From assembly GCF_014712675.1 (NCBI RefSeq), contig NZ_JACXSI010000030.1:1-44564 (forward strand): a stretch of DNA of 44,564 bases. The letters are read 5' to 3'. The DNA is from Peribacillus faecalis (lineage in GTDB: Bacteria; Bacillota; Bacilli; Bacillales; DSM-1321). Made by a program: the position numbers and the translations under genes. The stretch's first letter is position 1. Every line of letters starts with the position of its first letter. Of this stretch, positions 16,839-25,173 are shown piece after piece. The notes beneath the pieces were generated by a model. The model was not told where the DNA came from. It searched no databases and worked only from the letters and a program-made list of their open reading frames with translations.

Positions 16839-17723
16839 TTGTACTTTCCGAATGAAGTTGAAATTATTGAGGTTGGTCCGCGTGATGGTTTGCAAAATGA
16901 ACCGTTGCCTATTTCAACCGAACAAAAAAAACAGCTCATCACCCAATTGGCCGCGGCTGGTTTTTCAAGAATGGAAACAGCATCGTTTGTTCACCCGAAA
17001 TGGGTTCCTCAAATGGCCGATTCTGAAGAAATCGCCCACTTTTGCAAACAACTCGGAATTACATTCATTGCTTTAACTCCAAATATAAAAGCTCTCGAAC
17101 GGGCAATCGCTGCCAACGCACCGCAAATAGCGGTATTCATAGGTGCCAGCAATACTTTCAATAAAAAGAATGTGAACAAAACGACATCAGAATCTCTCGA
17201 TGATTGCGAGCAGATCTTTGCAAGAGCAAAGGCAAAAGGGATGTTTGTACGTGCATACGTTTCGATGGCATTTACCTGTCCTTTTCAAGGAGAAGTGACA
17301 TTTGAAGAAGTGAAATCCGTTTGTGATCGTTTCAGTGAACTTGGGGCAGATGAAATTGACATTGGAGATACGAACGGAAAAGCAAATCCGAGAATGGTAT
17401 ACGAACGTTTTTCGAGATTGCGAGATTTGTATCCTAATGCAACCTTTGTCGGTCACTTTCATGATACAGAGAAAATGGCACTGGCGAATGTTGTTGCCGC
17501 TATGCAGGCAGGCGTAGAGAAATTTGATAGTTCAATCGGAGGATTAGGCGGTTGTCCGTATTCTCCGGGTGCAACAGGTAATGTTGCGACAGAAGAGTTA
17601 GTGAAGATGCTCGAGCAGATGGGCTGTCAAACGAATATTGATTATCTTCAGTTGCAGAAGGCAGCTCCATTCGCAAAAAGTCTGTCTTCCCGTATCGAAA
17701 TCCATGCTAAGGAGAGGTTGTAA
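16839..17723 (+). CDS. mvaB: Hydroxymethylglutaryl-CoA lyase
   Basis: The lyase cleaves 3-hydroxy-3-methylglutaryl-CoA to acetoacetate and acetyl-CoA. The 294-residue protein has EVGPRDGLQNE at 11-21 (Arg15 and metal-binding Asp16), the metal ligands in GHFHD at 205-209 (His206, His208), and the lyase signature GGLGGCPYSPG with Cys239, the mobile-loop cysteine. All these match the family. The start is TTG at 16839 with AGGAGG 8 bases upstream. Its stop overlaps the next ATG by one base (TAATG), so thiolase translation is coupled. This gene best defines the pathway: upstream steps must produce HMG-CoA or a close homologue. Confidence 0.93.
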   Translation: MYFPNEVEIIEVGPRDGLQNEPLPISTEQKKQLITQLAAAGFSRMETASFVHPKWVPQMADSEEIAHFCKQLGITFIALTPNIKALERAIAANAPQIAVFIGASNTFNKKNVNKTTSESLDDCEQIFARAKAKGMFVRAYVSMAFTCPFQGEVTFEEVKSVCDRFSELGADEIDIGDTNGKANPRMVYERFSRLRDLYPNATFVGHFHDTEKMALANVVAAMQAGVEKFDSSIGGLGGCPYSPGATGNVATEELVKMLEQMGCQTNIDYLQLQKAAPFAKSLSSRIEIHAKERL

Positions 17724-18916
17724 TGAAACAAGCTTTAATAATAGATTCTGTTCGTACAGCAGTCGGTCGAATGGGCGGTACATTAAAGGATGTTGAAGTT
17801 GATTATTTAGCTGCAAAAGTGCTCGATGAAATCACTGTGCGAACGGGAATAACAAAAGAAGCGGTTGATGAAGTGATTCTGGGTCAGGCAAAGCAAAGCA
17901 CGGATGCTCCTAATCTTGCGCGATTAGCATTGCTTCGAGCCGGTTTTCCCATAGAAGTTCCGGGGTATACAGTTCATCGGCAGTGCGGTTCCGGCATTCA
18001 GTCGATGAATAGCGGCGCTCAGCAAATTATGTGCGGTCTGGCGGATATTGTCATTGCCGGAGGCGCCGAAAGTATGAGTACAGCGCCGTTTTATCTTCGT
18101 AAAGCTCGCTACGGCTATCGGGCCGGTAACGGAGAATTGCTTGATTCAAACACAGAAAGCCAGCCGCGGGCGCAACCGATTGAAACATACGGACATTTGA
18201 CAATGGGAATGACAGCAGAGAACTTAGCGGAAAAGTACTCAATTTCCCGCGAGGAGCAGGATGAATTTGCTTTGAGAAGTCAAGAAAATGCATTGAATGC
18301 CATTTCAAAAGGATTATTTGTCGACCAGATTGTTCCGTTTGAAGTGAAAACGAAAAAAGGGACGATTGATTTCAAAGTAGATGAGCATCCGCGTGAAACA
18401 TCGTTGGAGAAGTTATCGCAATTGCAGCCGGTATTTAAAGAGAACGGAACAGTAACAGCCGGTAATTCAAGTGGCCGCAATGACGGCGCTGGTGTGGTAT
18501 TGATGATGTCAGAAAGCGCGGCTGAATGCTACGGCAAAAAACCGAAAGCAAAAATTATCGCTCAGGCATCAGCCGGAGTATCTCCGGAAATTATGGGAAT
18601 CGGTCCGGCACCGGCAACGAGAAAAGCACTACAATTAGCCGGATTAAAGTTAGAAGATATTGGCTTGATTGAGTTGAACGAAGCTTTTGCCACACAAGCA
18701 TTGGCAGTAATTAAAGAGCTTAATCTTGACCTTAATAAGGTAAATGTAAATGGAGGAGCTATCGCGTTAGGCCATCCGCTTGGCGGTACTGGAGGAGTGC
18801 TGATGACGAAACTGCTTCACGAAATGGAAAGACGCGGTGAAAAGTACGGATTAGTCACTTTTTGTATCGGCGGAGGATTAGGAATTACAACGATTGTAGA
18901 AAACTTACAAGTTTAG
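17723..18916 (+). CDS. Acetyl-CoA C-acyltransferase (thiolase)
   Basis: Thiolase splits 3-oxoacyl-CoA with CoA. The 397-residue protein has the nucleophile Cys88 in HRQCGSGIQSM, NEAFA near 342, the GHPLGGTGG His near 353, and the C-terminal CIGGGLG with the proton-shuttling Cys near 384. It is therefore a complete degradative/biosynthetic type II thiolase. Coupled directly to HMG-CoA lyase, it would turn acetoacetyl-CoA, or a longer 3-oxoacyl-CoA, into acetyl-CoA units. Confidence 0.92.
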   Translation: MKQALIIDSVRTAVGRMGGTLKDVEVDYLAAKVLDEITVRTGITKEAVDEVILGQAKQSTDAPNLARLALLRAGFPIEVPGYTVHRQCGSGIQSMNSGAQQIMCGLADIVIAGGAESMSTAPFYLRKARYGYRAGNGELLDSNTESQPRAQPIETYGHLTMGMTAENLAEKYSISREEQDEFALRSQENALNAISKGLFVDQIVPFEVKTKKGTIDFKVDEHPRETSLEKLSQLQPVFKENGTVTAGNSSGRNDGAGVVLMMSESAAECYGKKPKAKIIAQASAGVSPEIMGIGPAPATRKALQLAGLKLEDIGLIELNEAFATQALAVIKELNLDLNKVNVNGGAIALGHPLGGTGGVLMTKLLHEMERRGEKYGLVTFCIGGGLGITTIVENLQV

Positions 18917-18962
18917 AAGAAGGAATAAAGCATTTACTTAAAAACTACGGAGTTGAGAAGAC

Positions 18963-20252
18963 ATGAATATGACAGATTGGAAAGCAATTTACGAGAATAG
19001 AAAAACAACTGTGGAGCAAGCTGTTTCTACTATTCAATCCTATCATAAAGTATTTTTGGCGCCTTTTTGCAACGAGCCGCAAACGTTAGTAGAAGAACTA
19101 GTCCGGCAAAAGGATCGGCTTCGGGAAGTTTCTTTGTATAACATAGTAATAGGGAGTCCATGTATTTACGCAGCATCTGAATGTTTTTCACATTTCAAAA
19201 TCCGTACATTTCTAAGTTCAGCACAATTAAAGCAGGCCTTCATTAATAAAACTTGCGACTATGTGCCGGTTAATTTATCCGAAATTCCGGAATTGATTAA
19301 AGAAGAGAAAATCGATATCGCGCTTATACAAGTATCGCCGCCTAATGATGAAGGCTATTGTAATTTAGGCGTTTCGGTAGATGTAGTCCAAACGCTCATT
19401 CAACATGCTGCAATCGTGATTGCAGAAGTTAATCAAAATATGCCTTTTACCTATGGCGATACATTTGTGCACGTCTCGAGAATTCATCATTTTATTGAAT
19501 CGCAACATAAACTACTTACAATTCCATATGGAAAACCATCTGAAGAAGAACTGAAAATCGGTACATATGTGGCCTCATTAATACCGGATTACGCCACAAT
19601 TCAAGTTGGTGTTGGAAAAGTGGCCAATAGTGTCTTGCTGTCGCTTAAAAATAAAAAAGGACTTGGCATCCATTCCGGATCAATCACTGACCCTGTCATT
19701 GAATTGATGGAGATGGGGGTTGTGACGAATGAGCGAAAAGAAGTGAAACGCCATAAGACAGTATGCACGACTCTTACAGGTACGAATGAGTTGTATGACT
19801 ATTGCGATCGCAACGAAAAGATAGAGCTTATGCCGACTAACTATACCCATAATGCGACCATTATCTCGAATATAAGCAACTTTTATTCGGTTAATTCGGC
19901 TTTAGAGGTCAGCATCACCGGACAAATCAACGCTGAACAAGTAGGTAATTACCCGATTGCCGGTGTCGGAGGTCAAATGGATTTCATTCTCGGATCCAGA
20001 CTTTCACCTGGTGGAAAAGCCATTATCGCGTTGCCCTCTACAGCAAAAAAAGGTAAGGAATCGCGAATAAAATTTGATGTGCCATATGTGACTTCTATAA
20101 AATCTGAAATTGATTATGTCGTTACTGAGTTTGGAATTGCTAAGCTGTTTGGAAAGTCGTTGCAAGAAAGAGCGAAAGAGTTAATTGCTGTTGCCCATCC
20201 GGACTTTCGGGCAGAACTGACATCCCAGATGAACGAGCAAATGATGAAATGA
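18963..20252 (+). CDS. Acetyl-CoA hydrolase/4-hydroxybutyrate CoA-transferase family protein lacking the usual Glu
   Basis: The 429-residue protein has the two-domain layout of acetyl-CoA hydrolases and 4-hydroxybutyrate or acetate CoA-transferases, closing with EFGIAKLFGKSLQERAKELI and AHPDFR. The catalytic Glu normally sits in a GIHTE-type motif. Here the sequence is GIHSGSITD at 235-243, so the nucleophile position holds Gly239. The protein may belong to a divergent subfamily with another mechanism. By position it could handle acetoacetate from the lyase, converting it to acetoacetyl-CoA for the thiolase. It starts 46 bases after the thiolase, with GGAGTTGAG upstream. Confidence 0.8.
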   Translation: MNMTDWKAIYENRKTTVEQAVSTIQSYHKVFLAPFCNEPQTLVEELVRQKDRLREVSLYNIVIGSPCIYAASECFSHFKIRTFLSSAQLKQAFINKTCDYVPVNLSEIPELIKEEKIDIALIQVSPPNDEGYCNLGVSVDVVQTLIQHAAIVIAEVNQNMPFTYGDTFVHVSRIHHFIESQHKLLTIPYGKPSEEELKIGTYVASLIPDYATIQVGVGKVANSVLLSLKNKKGLGIHSGSITDPVIELMEMGVVTNERKEVKRHKTVCTTLTGTNELYDYCDRNEKIELMPTNYTHNATIISNISNFYSVNSALEVSITGQINAEQVGNYPIAGVGGQMDFILGSRLSPGGKAIIALPSTAKKGKESRIKFDVPYVTSIKSEIDYVVTEFGIAKLFGKSLQERAKELIAVAHPDFRAELTSQMNEQMMK

Positions 20253-20355
20253 GTCTTTTACATTAATGCGGGCGGATCTAATTTGTCTCCTTAGTATGTT
20301 TCTCATATTTTGCCCCTGCATTTTAATATATTTTTGAAAAGGAGACTAAAAGCGA

Positions 20356-21267
20356 ATGAGTAACCTGAATAATAAAGTCGCGATTGTTACAGGAGCAGGA
20401 CGAGGTATCGGAAGGGAAATTGCTTTGCTTTTGGCAAAAGAAGGCGCAAAAGTTGTTGTAAATGATTTAGGCGGAGGCGCTGATGGATCAGGCAATGATT
20501 CGAAAGTAGCAGATGAAGTTGTTTATGAAATAAAAGAGGCAGGCGGAGAAGCTGTTGCCAATTATGATTCGGTCGCAGAATATGAAAGCGCGAATAATAT
20601 TGTCCAAACAGCATTAAATGCATTCGGACGAATCGATATTGTCGTCAATAATGCAGGTATTTTAAGAGACCGTATGCTATTCAAAATGAGTGAAGAGGAA
20701 TGGGATGCTGTCATCGCTGTTCATTTAAAAGGTTCATTCAACATGACAAGAGCGGCAGCGCCATATTTCAAGGCGCAAAAGAGTGGGCGTTTTATCCATT
20801 TCACTTCTACATCCGGTTTAATCGGCAATATAGGCCAGGCCAATTATGCAGCTGCAAAACTAGGTATTGCGGGATTAAGCAAAATTGCCGCTTTGGACAT
20901 GGCTCGTTATAATGTGACATCAAATGCTGTCGCTCCTTTTGCCTGGAGCCGATTAATTGGTTCGATACCGACAGAAACAGATAAAGAAAAAGCCAGAGTA
21001 GCGAAATTAAAACAGTTGTCTCCGGCGCATATCGCACCGCTTGTAGCATTTTTAAGCTCAGATGAGGCATCGGATGTGACAGGTCAAATTTTCGGGGTGA
21101 GAGGCAAAGAAATTATAGTATTCTCTCAGCCTCGCCCGGTACGCTCCGTTTATAATGCAGAAGGCTGGTCGATTGATAGCTTAAGTGATATCAAAGGCTC
21201 TTTGCAATCAAGTTTTACACCGCTGGAAGTCAGTGCAGATGTATTCCCGTATGAACCATTATTATAG
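20356..21267 (+). CDS. SDR 3-hydroxyacyl-CoA dehydrogenase, MFE2 N-domain type
   Basis: The 303-residue protein has TGAGRGIG at 12-19 and the long insertion NDLGGGADGSG (36-46). That insertion is characteristic of peroxisomal multifunctional enzyme 2 and of (R)-3-hydroxyacyl-CoA dehydrogenases. NNAG (98-101), a Ser in FTSTSG and the catalytic YAAAK at 164-168 are intact. Such enzymes oxidise (3R)-hydroxyacyl-CoA with NAD. That fits the MaoC hydratases downstream, which normally give the R isomer. The C-terminal 60 residues extend past the SDR fold. A clear AAAAGGAGA ribosome site and a 103-base gap precede the gene. Confidence 0.87.
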   Translation: MSNLNNKVAIVTGAGRGIGREIALLLAKEGAKVVVNDLGGGADGSGNDSKVADEVVYEIKEAGGEAVANYDSVAEYESANNIVQTALNAFGRIDIVVNNAGILRDRMLFKMSEEEWDAVIAVHLKGSFNMTRAAAPYFKAQKSGRFIHFTSTSGLIGNIGQANYAAAKLGIAGLSKIAALDMARYNVTSNAVAPFAWSRLIGSIPTETDKEKARVAKLKQLSPAHIAPLVAFLSSDEASDVTGQIFGVRGKEIIVFSQPRPVRSVYNAEGWSIDSLSDIKGSLQSSFTPLEVSADVFPYEPLL

Positions 21268-21281
21268 AAGGGGTGAAAAAC

Positions 21282-22379
21282 ATGCTTGAAGGAATTCGTG
21301 TAATTGATTTTTCTCAATATTTGCCTGGTCCACATACAACATTACGTTTGGCGGATTTAGGTGCCGAAATTATAAAAGTTGAATCTCCTTATGGTGACCC
21401 GGCCCGGAACTCTCTTGATGATAACGGAGCAGGTTATGTCTTTTTGGCACAAAACCGCAAGAAGAAAAGCATTGTACTAAATCTAAAGGATAAAAAAGAT
21501 CAAGAACTTGCTTTAAAGCTTATAGCTGAAGCAGATGTTGTCCTTGAAAGTTTTCGTCCTGGTGTAATAGATCGGCTTGGTATCGGTTATGACGAGGCGG
21601 TTAAAGTGAAGAAAGATATTATTTATTGTTCGCTTACAGGCTATGGACAGACGGGCAGAATGAGCCATCTGGGCGGGCACGATTTAAACTATTTGTCACT
21701 AAGCGGCATGCTTTCACAATTAAAGGATAAAGATGGTCGGCCTGTGCAGCCGAGCAATACAATTGCAGACTTTATCGGGGGTATTTCTGCGAGTGAGTCA
21801 ATCTTGGCTGCTCTAGTGAAACGATTCAAGACAGGTGAAGGCTCCTACATCGACCTTTCTATTACAGACTCCTTGGTGCCATTAATGTCTAATCATGTCA
21901 TGATAGCTAATGCAACAGGTGAAGAACACGGGGTAGACAAGTTGAATAATAAGCTTGTTTGCTACTACTTATATGAAACGAGTGATCATCGTTTTGTCAG
22001 TTTAGGAGCTTTAGAGCCGAAATTTTGGCAAAACTTCTGTAAAGCCGTCGGAAAAGAAGCATGGGTCCCGGCACATCTTTCACTAGCGGAAGAGAGCAAT
22101 CCGACTTTTGAGGAATTGAAAGCATTGTTTGCGAGCCGAACATTTGCTGAGTGGTGCAAATTCTCGCTGGAAATAGATTGCTGCTTGGCACCTGTATTAG
22201 AAACAAGTGAGATAGTCAACCATCCTTTAATGAAGGATAGAGGATTGATCGTAAAGACGGAAGACCTCTGCTATACATTAACGAATTATCACGCTTTGGA
22301 TATATCTGCTGAGACTGCACCTGAATTTGGTGAGCATACCGAACAGATTATCTCCCATATAGAAGGAAAAGTGAAATAG
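21282..22379 (+). CDS. Second class III CoA-transferase (CaiB/BaiF family)
   Basis: The 365-residue protein begins LEGIRVIDFSQYLPGPHTTL and has ESFRPGVIDRLGIGYDE near 89-105. It has IADFIGG with the catalytic Asp at about 163 and ends GEHTEQIISH. The ATG at 21282 is preferred: AAGGGGTGA lies 4-10 bases before it, and an in-frame GTG at 21273 is part of that ribosome site. It is clearly related to the product at 13.6 kb but diverged, about 30 residues shorter, so a different acid is likely. It follows the SDR gene by 14 bases. Confidence 0.88.
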   Translation: MLEGIRVIDFSQYLPGPHTTLRLADLGAEIIKVESPYGDPARNSLDDNGAGYVFLAQNRKKKSIVLNLKDKKDQELALKLIAEADVVLESFRPGVIDRLGIGYDEAVKVKKDIIYCSLTGYGQTGRMSHLGGHDLNYLSLSGMLSQLKDKDGRPVQPSNTIADFIGGISASESILAALVKRFKTGEGSYIDLSITDSLVPLMSNHVMIANATGEEHGVDKLNNKLVCYYLYETSDHRFVSLGALEPKFWQNFCKAVGKEAWVPAHLSLAEESNPTFEELKALFASRTFAEWCKFSLEIDCCLAPVLETSEIVNHPLMKDRGLIVKTEDLCYTLTNYHALDISAETAPEFGEHTEQIISHIEGKVK

Positions 22380-22446
22380 AAAGGGACTGCAGAATGGATA
22401 TCAATTCCCTTATTAAATATCAATCCGCAGGAGGATTTGGCGGTAA

Positions 22447-22545
22447 TTCAATTTACAGGCGAAAACGATTGTCGGAAAAGTACTTAGACGAAAGCTTGTA
22501 GAAGAGTTTATAGGAAATCCAGTTGGTAAACTGAATGAGGAGTGA
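22447..22545 (+). pseudogene. C-terminal tail remnant of an acyl-CoA synthetase (AMP-binding ligase)
   Basis: After an in-frame TAA at 22444 the frame reads QAKTIVGKVLRRKLVEEF and stops at 22543-22545. GKVLRRKL is the A10-type motif around the catalytic lysine at the end of AMP-forming acyl-CoA ligases. The preceding 500 residues are gone. The next gene starts 4 bases after its stop, showing the old gene order was ligase then dehydrogenase. A short stretch before it (22394-22443) is also open in another frame but unassigned. Confidence 0.65.
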
Positions 22546-22549
22546 TTGA

Positions 22550-23722
22550 ATGGATTTTAACTTACCTCCGGAACTAATTGAAATGAAAAAAGCAATAAGG
22601 GATTTTATAGATAACACGGTCGATCCATTAGCTGATCAAATTGAAAAAGAAGATCTTATTCCGGAACACATTATGCAAATGAGCAAGGAAATCGGACTTT
22701 TCGGACTCAGTATTCCCGAAGAATATGGCGGCTTGGGTACCGACATGGTCGGGAAATGTGCCATTTATGAAGAAATAGGCAGGACTTCTAATGGATATAC
22801 GACTGTCATTGGCGCTCATACCGGAATTGGTTCAGTAGGAATTGTTGAAATGGGAACAGAGGAACAAAAAAGAAAATACTTGCCTGGTATGGCATCGGGT
22901 GAACTGATTGGAGCATTCGCATTAACTGAGCCAAGTGCAGGTTCAAATGCGGTTGCTTTAAAAACAAAAGCTGTTCGTCAAGGAGAAAAATTTATATTAA
23001 ACGGATCGAAGCATTACATTACGAACGCTCCGATAGCAGATGTATTTACCGTTATGGCTGTGACTGATTCAAGCAAAGGTGCAAAAGGAATCACTTCCTT
23101 TATTGTAGAGAAAGATTTTAAAGGTTTGATTATCGGTAAAACAGAAGAAAAAATGGGCTTACGCGGCTCACATTCATCAGAATTATTTTTTGAAGATTGT
23201 GAGGTGCCGGCAGAAAACGTGCTTGGCACAGAGGGATTCGGCTACGTAAATGCACTGAAGATTTTGGCGAATGGGCGTGCAGGCTTAGCTGCGCGTAACC
23301 TTGGATCATGCCAAAAACTATTGGAACTTTCCATTAAATATGCGCACGAGAGAGAACAGTTCGGAAAGCCGATTTTTGAACAGCAGATTATCCAGCATTA
23401 TTTAGCGGAAATGGCATTGGATGTGGAAACATTGCGTTCCGTTACATATCGAGTGGCATGGATGGTTGATCAAGGCATGAATGTCATAAAAGAAGCAGCG
23501 ATGGCGAAGCTTCTCGGTTCGGAGATTTATAACCGAATTGCCGACAAGGCCGTTCAAATTCATGGAGGCATCGGCTATATAAAAGAATATCCGATTGAAA
23601 GATATTACCGTGATGCCCGCATTACAAAAATTTATGAAGGAACTTCGGAAATTCAAAAGAATATTATTGCAGCCCAATTGCATAAGGAATATAAAAAAAC
23701 AGCTCCAACAGTCAATGCATGA
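22550..23722 (+). CDS. Acyl-CoA dehydrogenase, short/medium-chain type
   Basis: The 390-residue protein has AFALTEPSAGSNA (122-134), the FAD-binding REQFG region (268-272), IHGGIGY (337-343) and the canonical catalytic Glu363 in IYEGTSEIQ. It thus uses the standard base position, unlike the dehydrogenase at 15.6 kb, and the two probably oxidise different intermediates. The ATG at 22550 follows GAGGAGTGA. An HMG-CoA-synthase-like gene starts 35 bases downstream. Confidence 0.9.
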   Translation: MDFNLPPELIEMKKAIRDFIDNTVDPLADQIEKEDLIPEHIMQMSKEIGLFGLSIPEEYGGLGTDMVGKCAIYEEIGRTSNGYTTVIGAHTGIGSVGIVEMGTEEQKRKYLPGMASGELIGAFALTEPSAGSNAVALKTKAVRQGEKFILNGSKHYITNAPIADVFTVMAVTDSSKGAKGITSFIVEKDFKGLIIGKTEEKMGLRGSHSSELFFEDCEVPAENVLGTEGFGYVNALKILANGRAGLAARNLGSCQKLLELSIKYAHEREQFGKPIFEQQIIQHYLAEMALDVETLRSVTYRVAWMVDQGMNVIKEAAMAKLLGSEIYNRIADKAVQIHGGIGYIKEYPIERYYRDARITKIYEGTSEIQKNIIAAQLHKEYKKTAPTVNA

Positions 23723-23757
23723 GTATTGAACAATAATGTCGAGAGGGGGAGGTTTAG

Positions 23758-25173
23758 ATGAAAGGGATTGTTTCGTATGGCGCCTATATTCCCTATAATC
23801 GTCTTCAGCGCAAGAAAATCGGCGAATTTTTCGGTAAACCTGTTTTTGGAGGCGAAAAAGCAGTTGCAGGTTATGACGAGGATAGTGTATCAATGGGGGT
23901 TCAAGCCGCACTAGACTGCTTAAAAAATTCAGATACAAGTGAGATTGCAGCAGTTTACTTTACGACAGTCAGTGCGCCCTATAAAGAAAAAGGCTCAATT
24001 GCGACAATTGCTGGAGCGTTGCAGCTAAACGATAACATTCAGGGAATCGAAGCAACATCTTCTTTAAGAAGCGGTACTTCCTCTCTATTATTAGCCCGTG
24101 AGAATGAGCGAACGTTAATTATCTCAGCTGATTGTCGTACTAGCGCCCCGAAAGGTCAAAATGAACAATGGTTTGGAGATGGTGCTGCGGCCTTTTTAAT
24201 AGGAAGCGGAAGCGATGTAATTGCGAAAATCATCGACTATAAAACGATGCAAGGCGAGATTATAAGTCAATGGAGAAACGAAACGGAACCTTTTACGCAA
24301 AATTGGGAGGAACGTTTTGGAACCACAACTTTTTTGAAACAAGTAAAGCAGACTGTCACTCCATTTCTGGAGAAAAACAATTGTACCGCAGATGCAATCA
24401 ATAAAGTCATCCTTTCCGGGCCTGGAACAAGAGCACATATACAGGCAGCCTCTGCATTAGGTTTTCAAAACAATCAAGTGCAAGATCCTCTCTTGAATTC
24501 AATTGGAGCAGCAGGTACTGCCCACATTTCAATGATGTTAATTGCTGCATTGGAAACCGCTAAGCCGGGCGATAAGTTATTGATCATCGCTTTTGCGGAA
24601 GGATTGGATGTCATTCTTGTAGAAGTCACGGATGCAATTGAAAAATTGCAAAACAGAAAAGGTATTCAAGGCTATTTGGATATAAAAAATAATGAAACAT
24701 CCTACAGTGATTACTTAAGATGGAAAAACTTACTGAGAGTTGAACCTCCGCGCAGACCGGATATTGACCGACCATCCGCTCCGGCTCTATATCGGGGCTA
24801 TCAGCAAAATTTATCATTTACCGGTTCAAAATGCAGAGAGTGCGGAACGCCGCAATTTCCGAAGCAGCGGGTTTGTGCGCAATGCCATGCTAAAGATCAG
24901 ATGGAGGACTATCGGTTTATCGGTCAGTCGGCCAAAGTGGCAACTTATACAATTGATTATTTGGCTGCATCTCCCGCTCCACCGATGATTGTCGCTGTAA
25001 TTGATTTTGATAATGGAGGAAGGGTGATTTGTGAATTGACTGATTGCAATCCGAAAGAAGTCGAAATCGGTATGGATGTAGAAATGACATTCAGAAGATT
25101 ATACGTCGCCAGCGGAATAAGCAATTATTTCTGGAAAGCGCGTCCAGTGCGGATAAAAGGCGGTGAAAAATAA
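23758..25173 (+). CDS. HMG-CoA-synthase-like protein fused to a DUF35 zinc-ribbon/OB domain; catalytic Cys absent
   Basis: The 471-residue chain joins two units. Residues 1-300 resemble the thiolase fold of HMG-CoA synthase (VSYGAYIPYNRL at 5-16, YDEDSVSMG at 39-47, WFGDGAAAFLIG at 138-149, a SIGAAGTAH-type segment near 248). Residues about 355-471 are a DUF35/OB-fold acyl-CoA-binding module with a zinc ribbon C359-x2-C362-x10-C373-x2-C376. In HMG-CoA synthases the nucleophile Cys stands three residues before the GT of ACxxGT; here that position is Leu103 (SSLRSGT), so normal catalysis is unlikely. Archaeal HMG-CoA synthase, thiolase and a separate DUF35 protein form one channelled complex. 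This fusion abuts a thiolase gene (one-base overlap), suggesting a similar complex with the HMGS-like part as scaffold. Inference only. Confidence 0.78.
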   Translation: MKGIVSYGAYIPYNRLQRKKIGEFFGKPVFGGEKAVAGYDEDSVSMGVQAALDCLKNSDTSEIAAVYFTTVSAPYKEKGSIATIAGALQLNDNIQGIEATSSLRSGTSSLLLARENERTLIISADCRTSAPKGQNEQWFGDGAAAFLIGSGSDVIAKIIDYKTMQGEIISQWRNETEPFTQNWEERFGTTTFLKQVKQTVTPFLEKNNCTADAINKVILSGPGTRAHIQAASALGFQNNQVQDPLLNSIGAAGTAHISMMLIAALETAKPGDKLLIIAFAEGLDVILVEVTDAIEKLQNRKGIQGYLDIKNNETSYSDYLRWKNLLRVEPPRRPDIDRPSAPALYRGYQQNLSFTGSKCRECGTPQFPKQRVCAQCHAKDQMEDYRFIGQSAKVATYTIDYLAASPAPPMIVAVIDFDNGGRVICELTDCNPKEVEIGMDVEMTFRRLYVASGISNYFWKARPVRIKGGEK

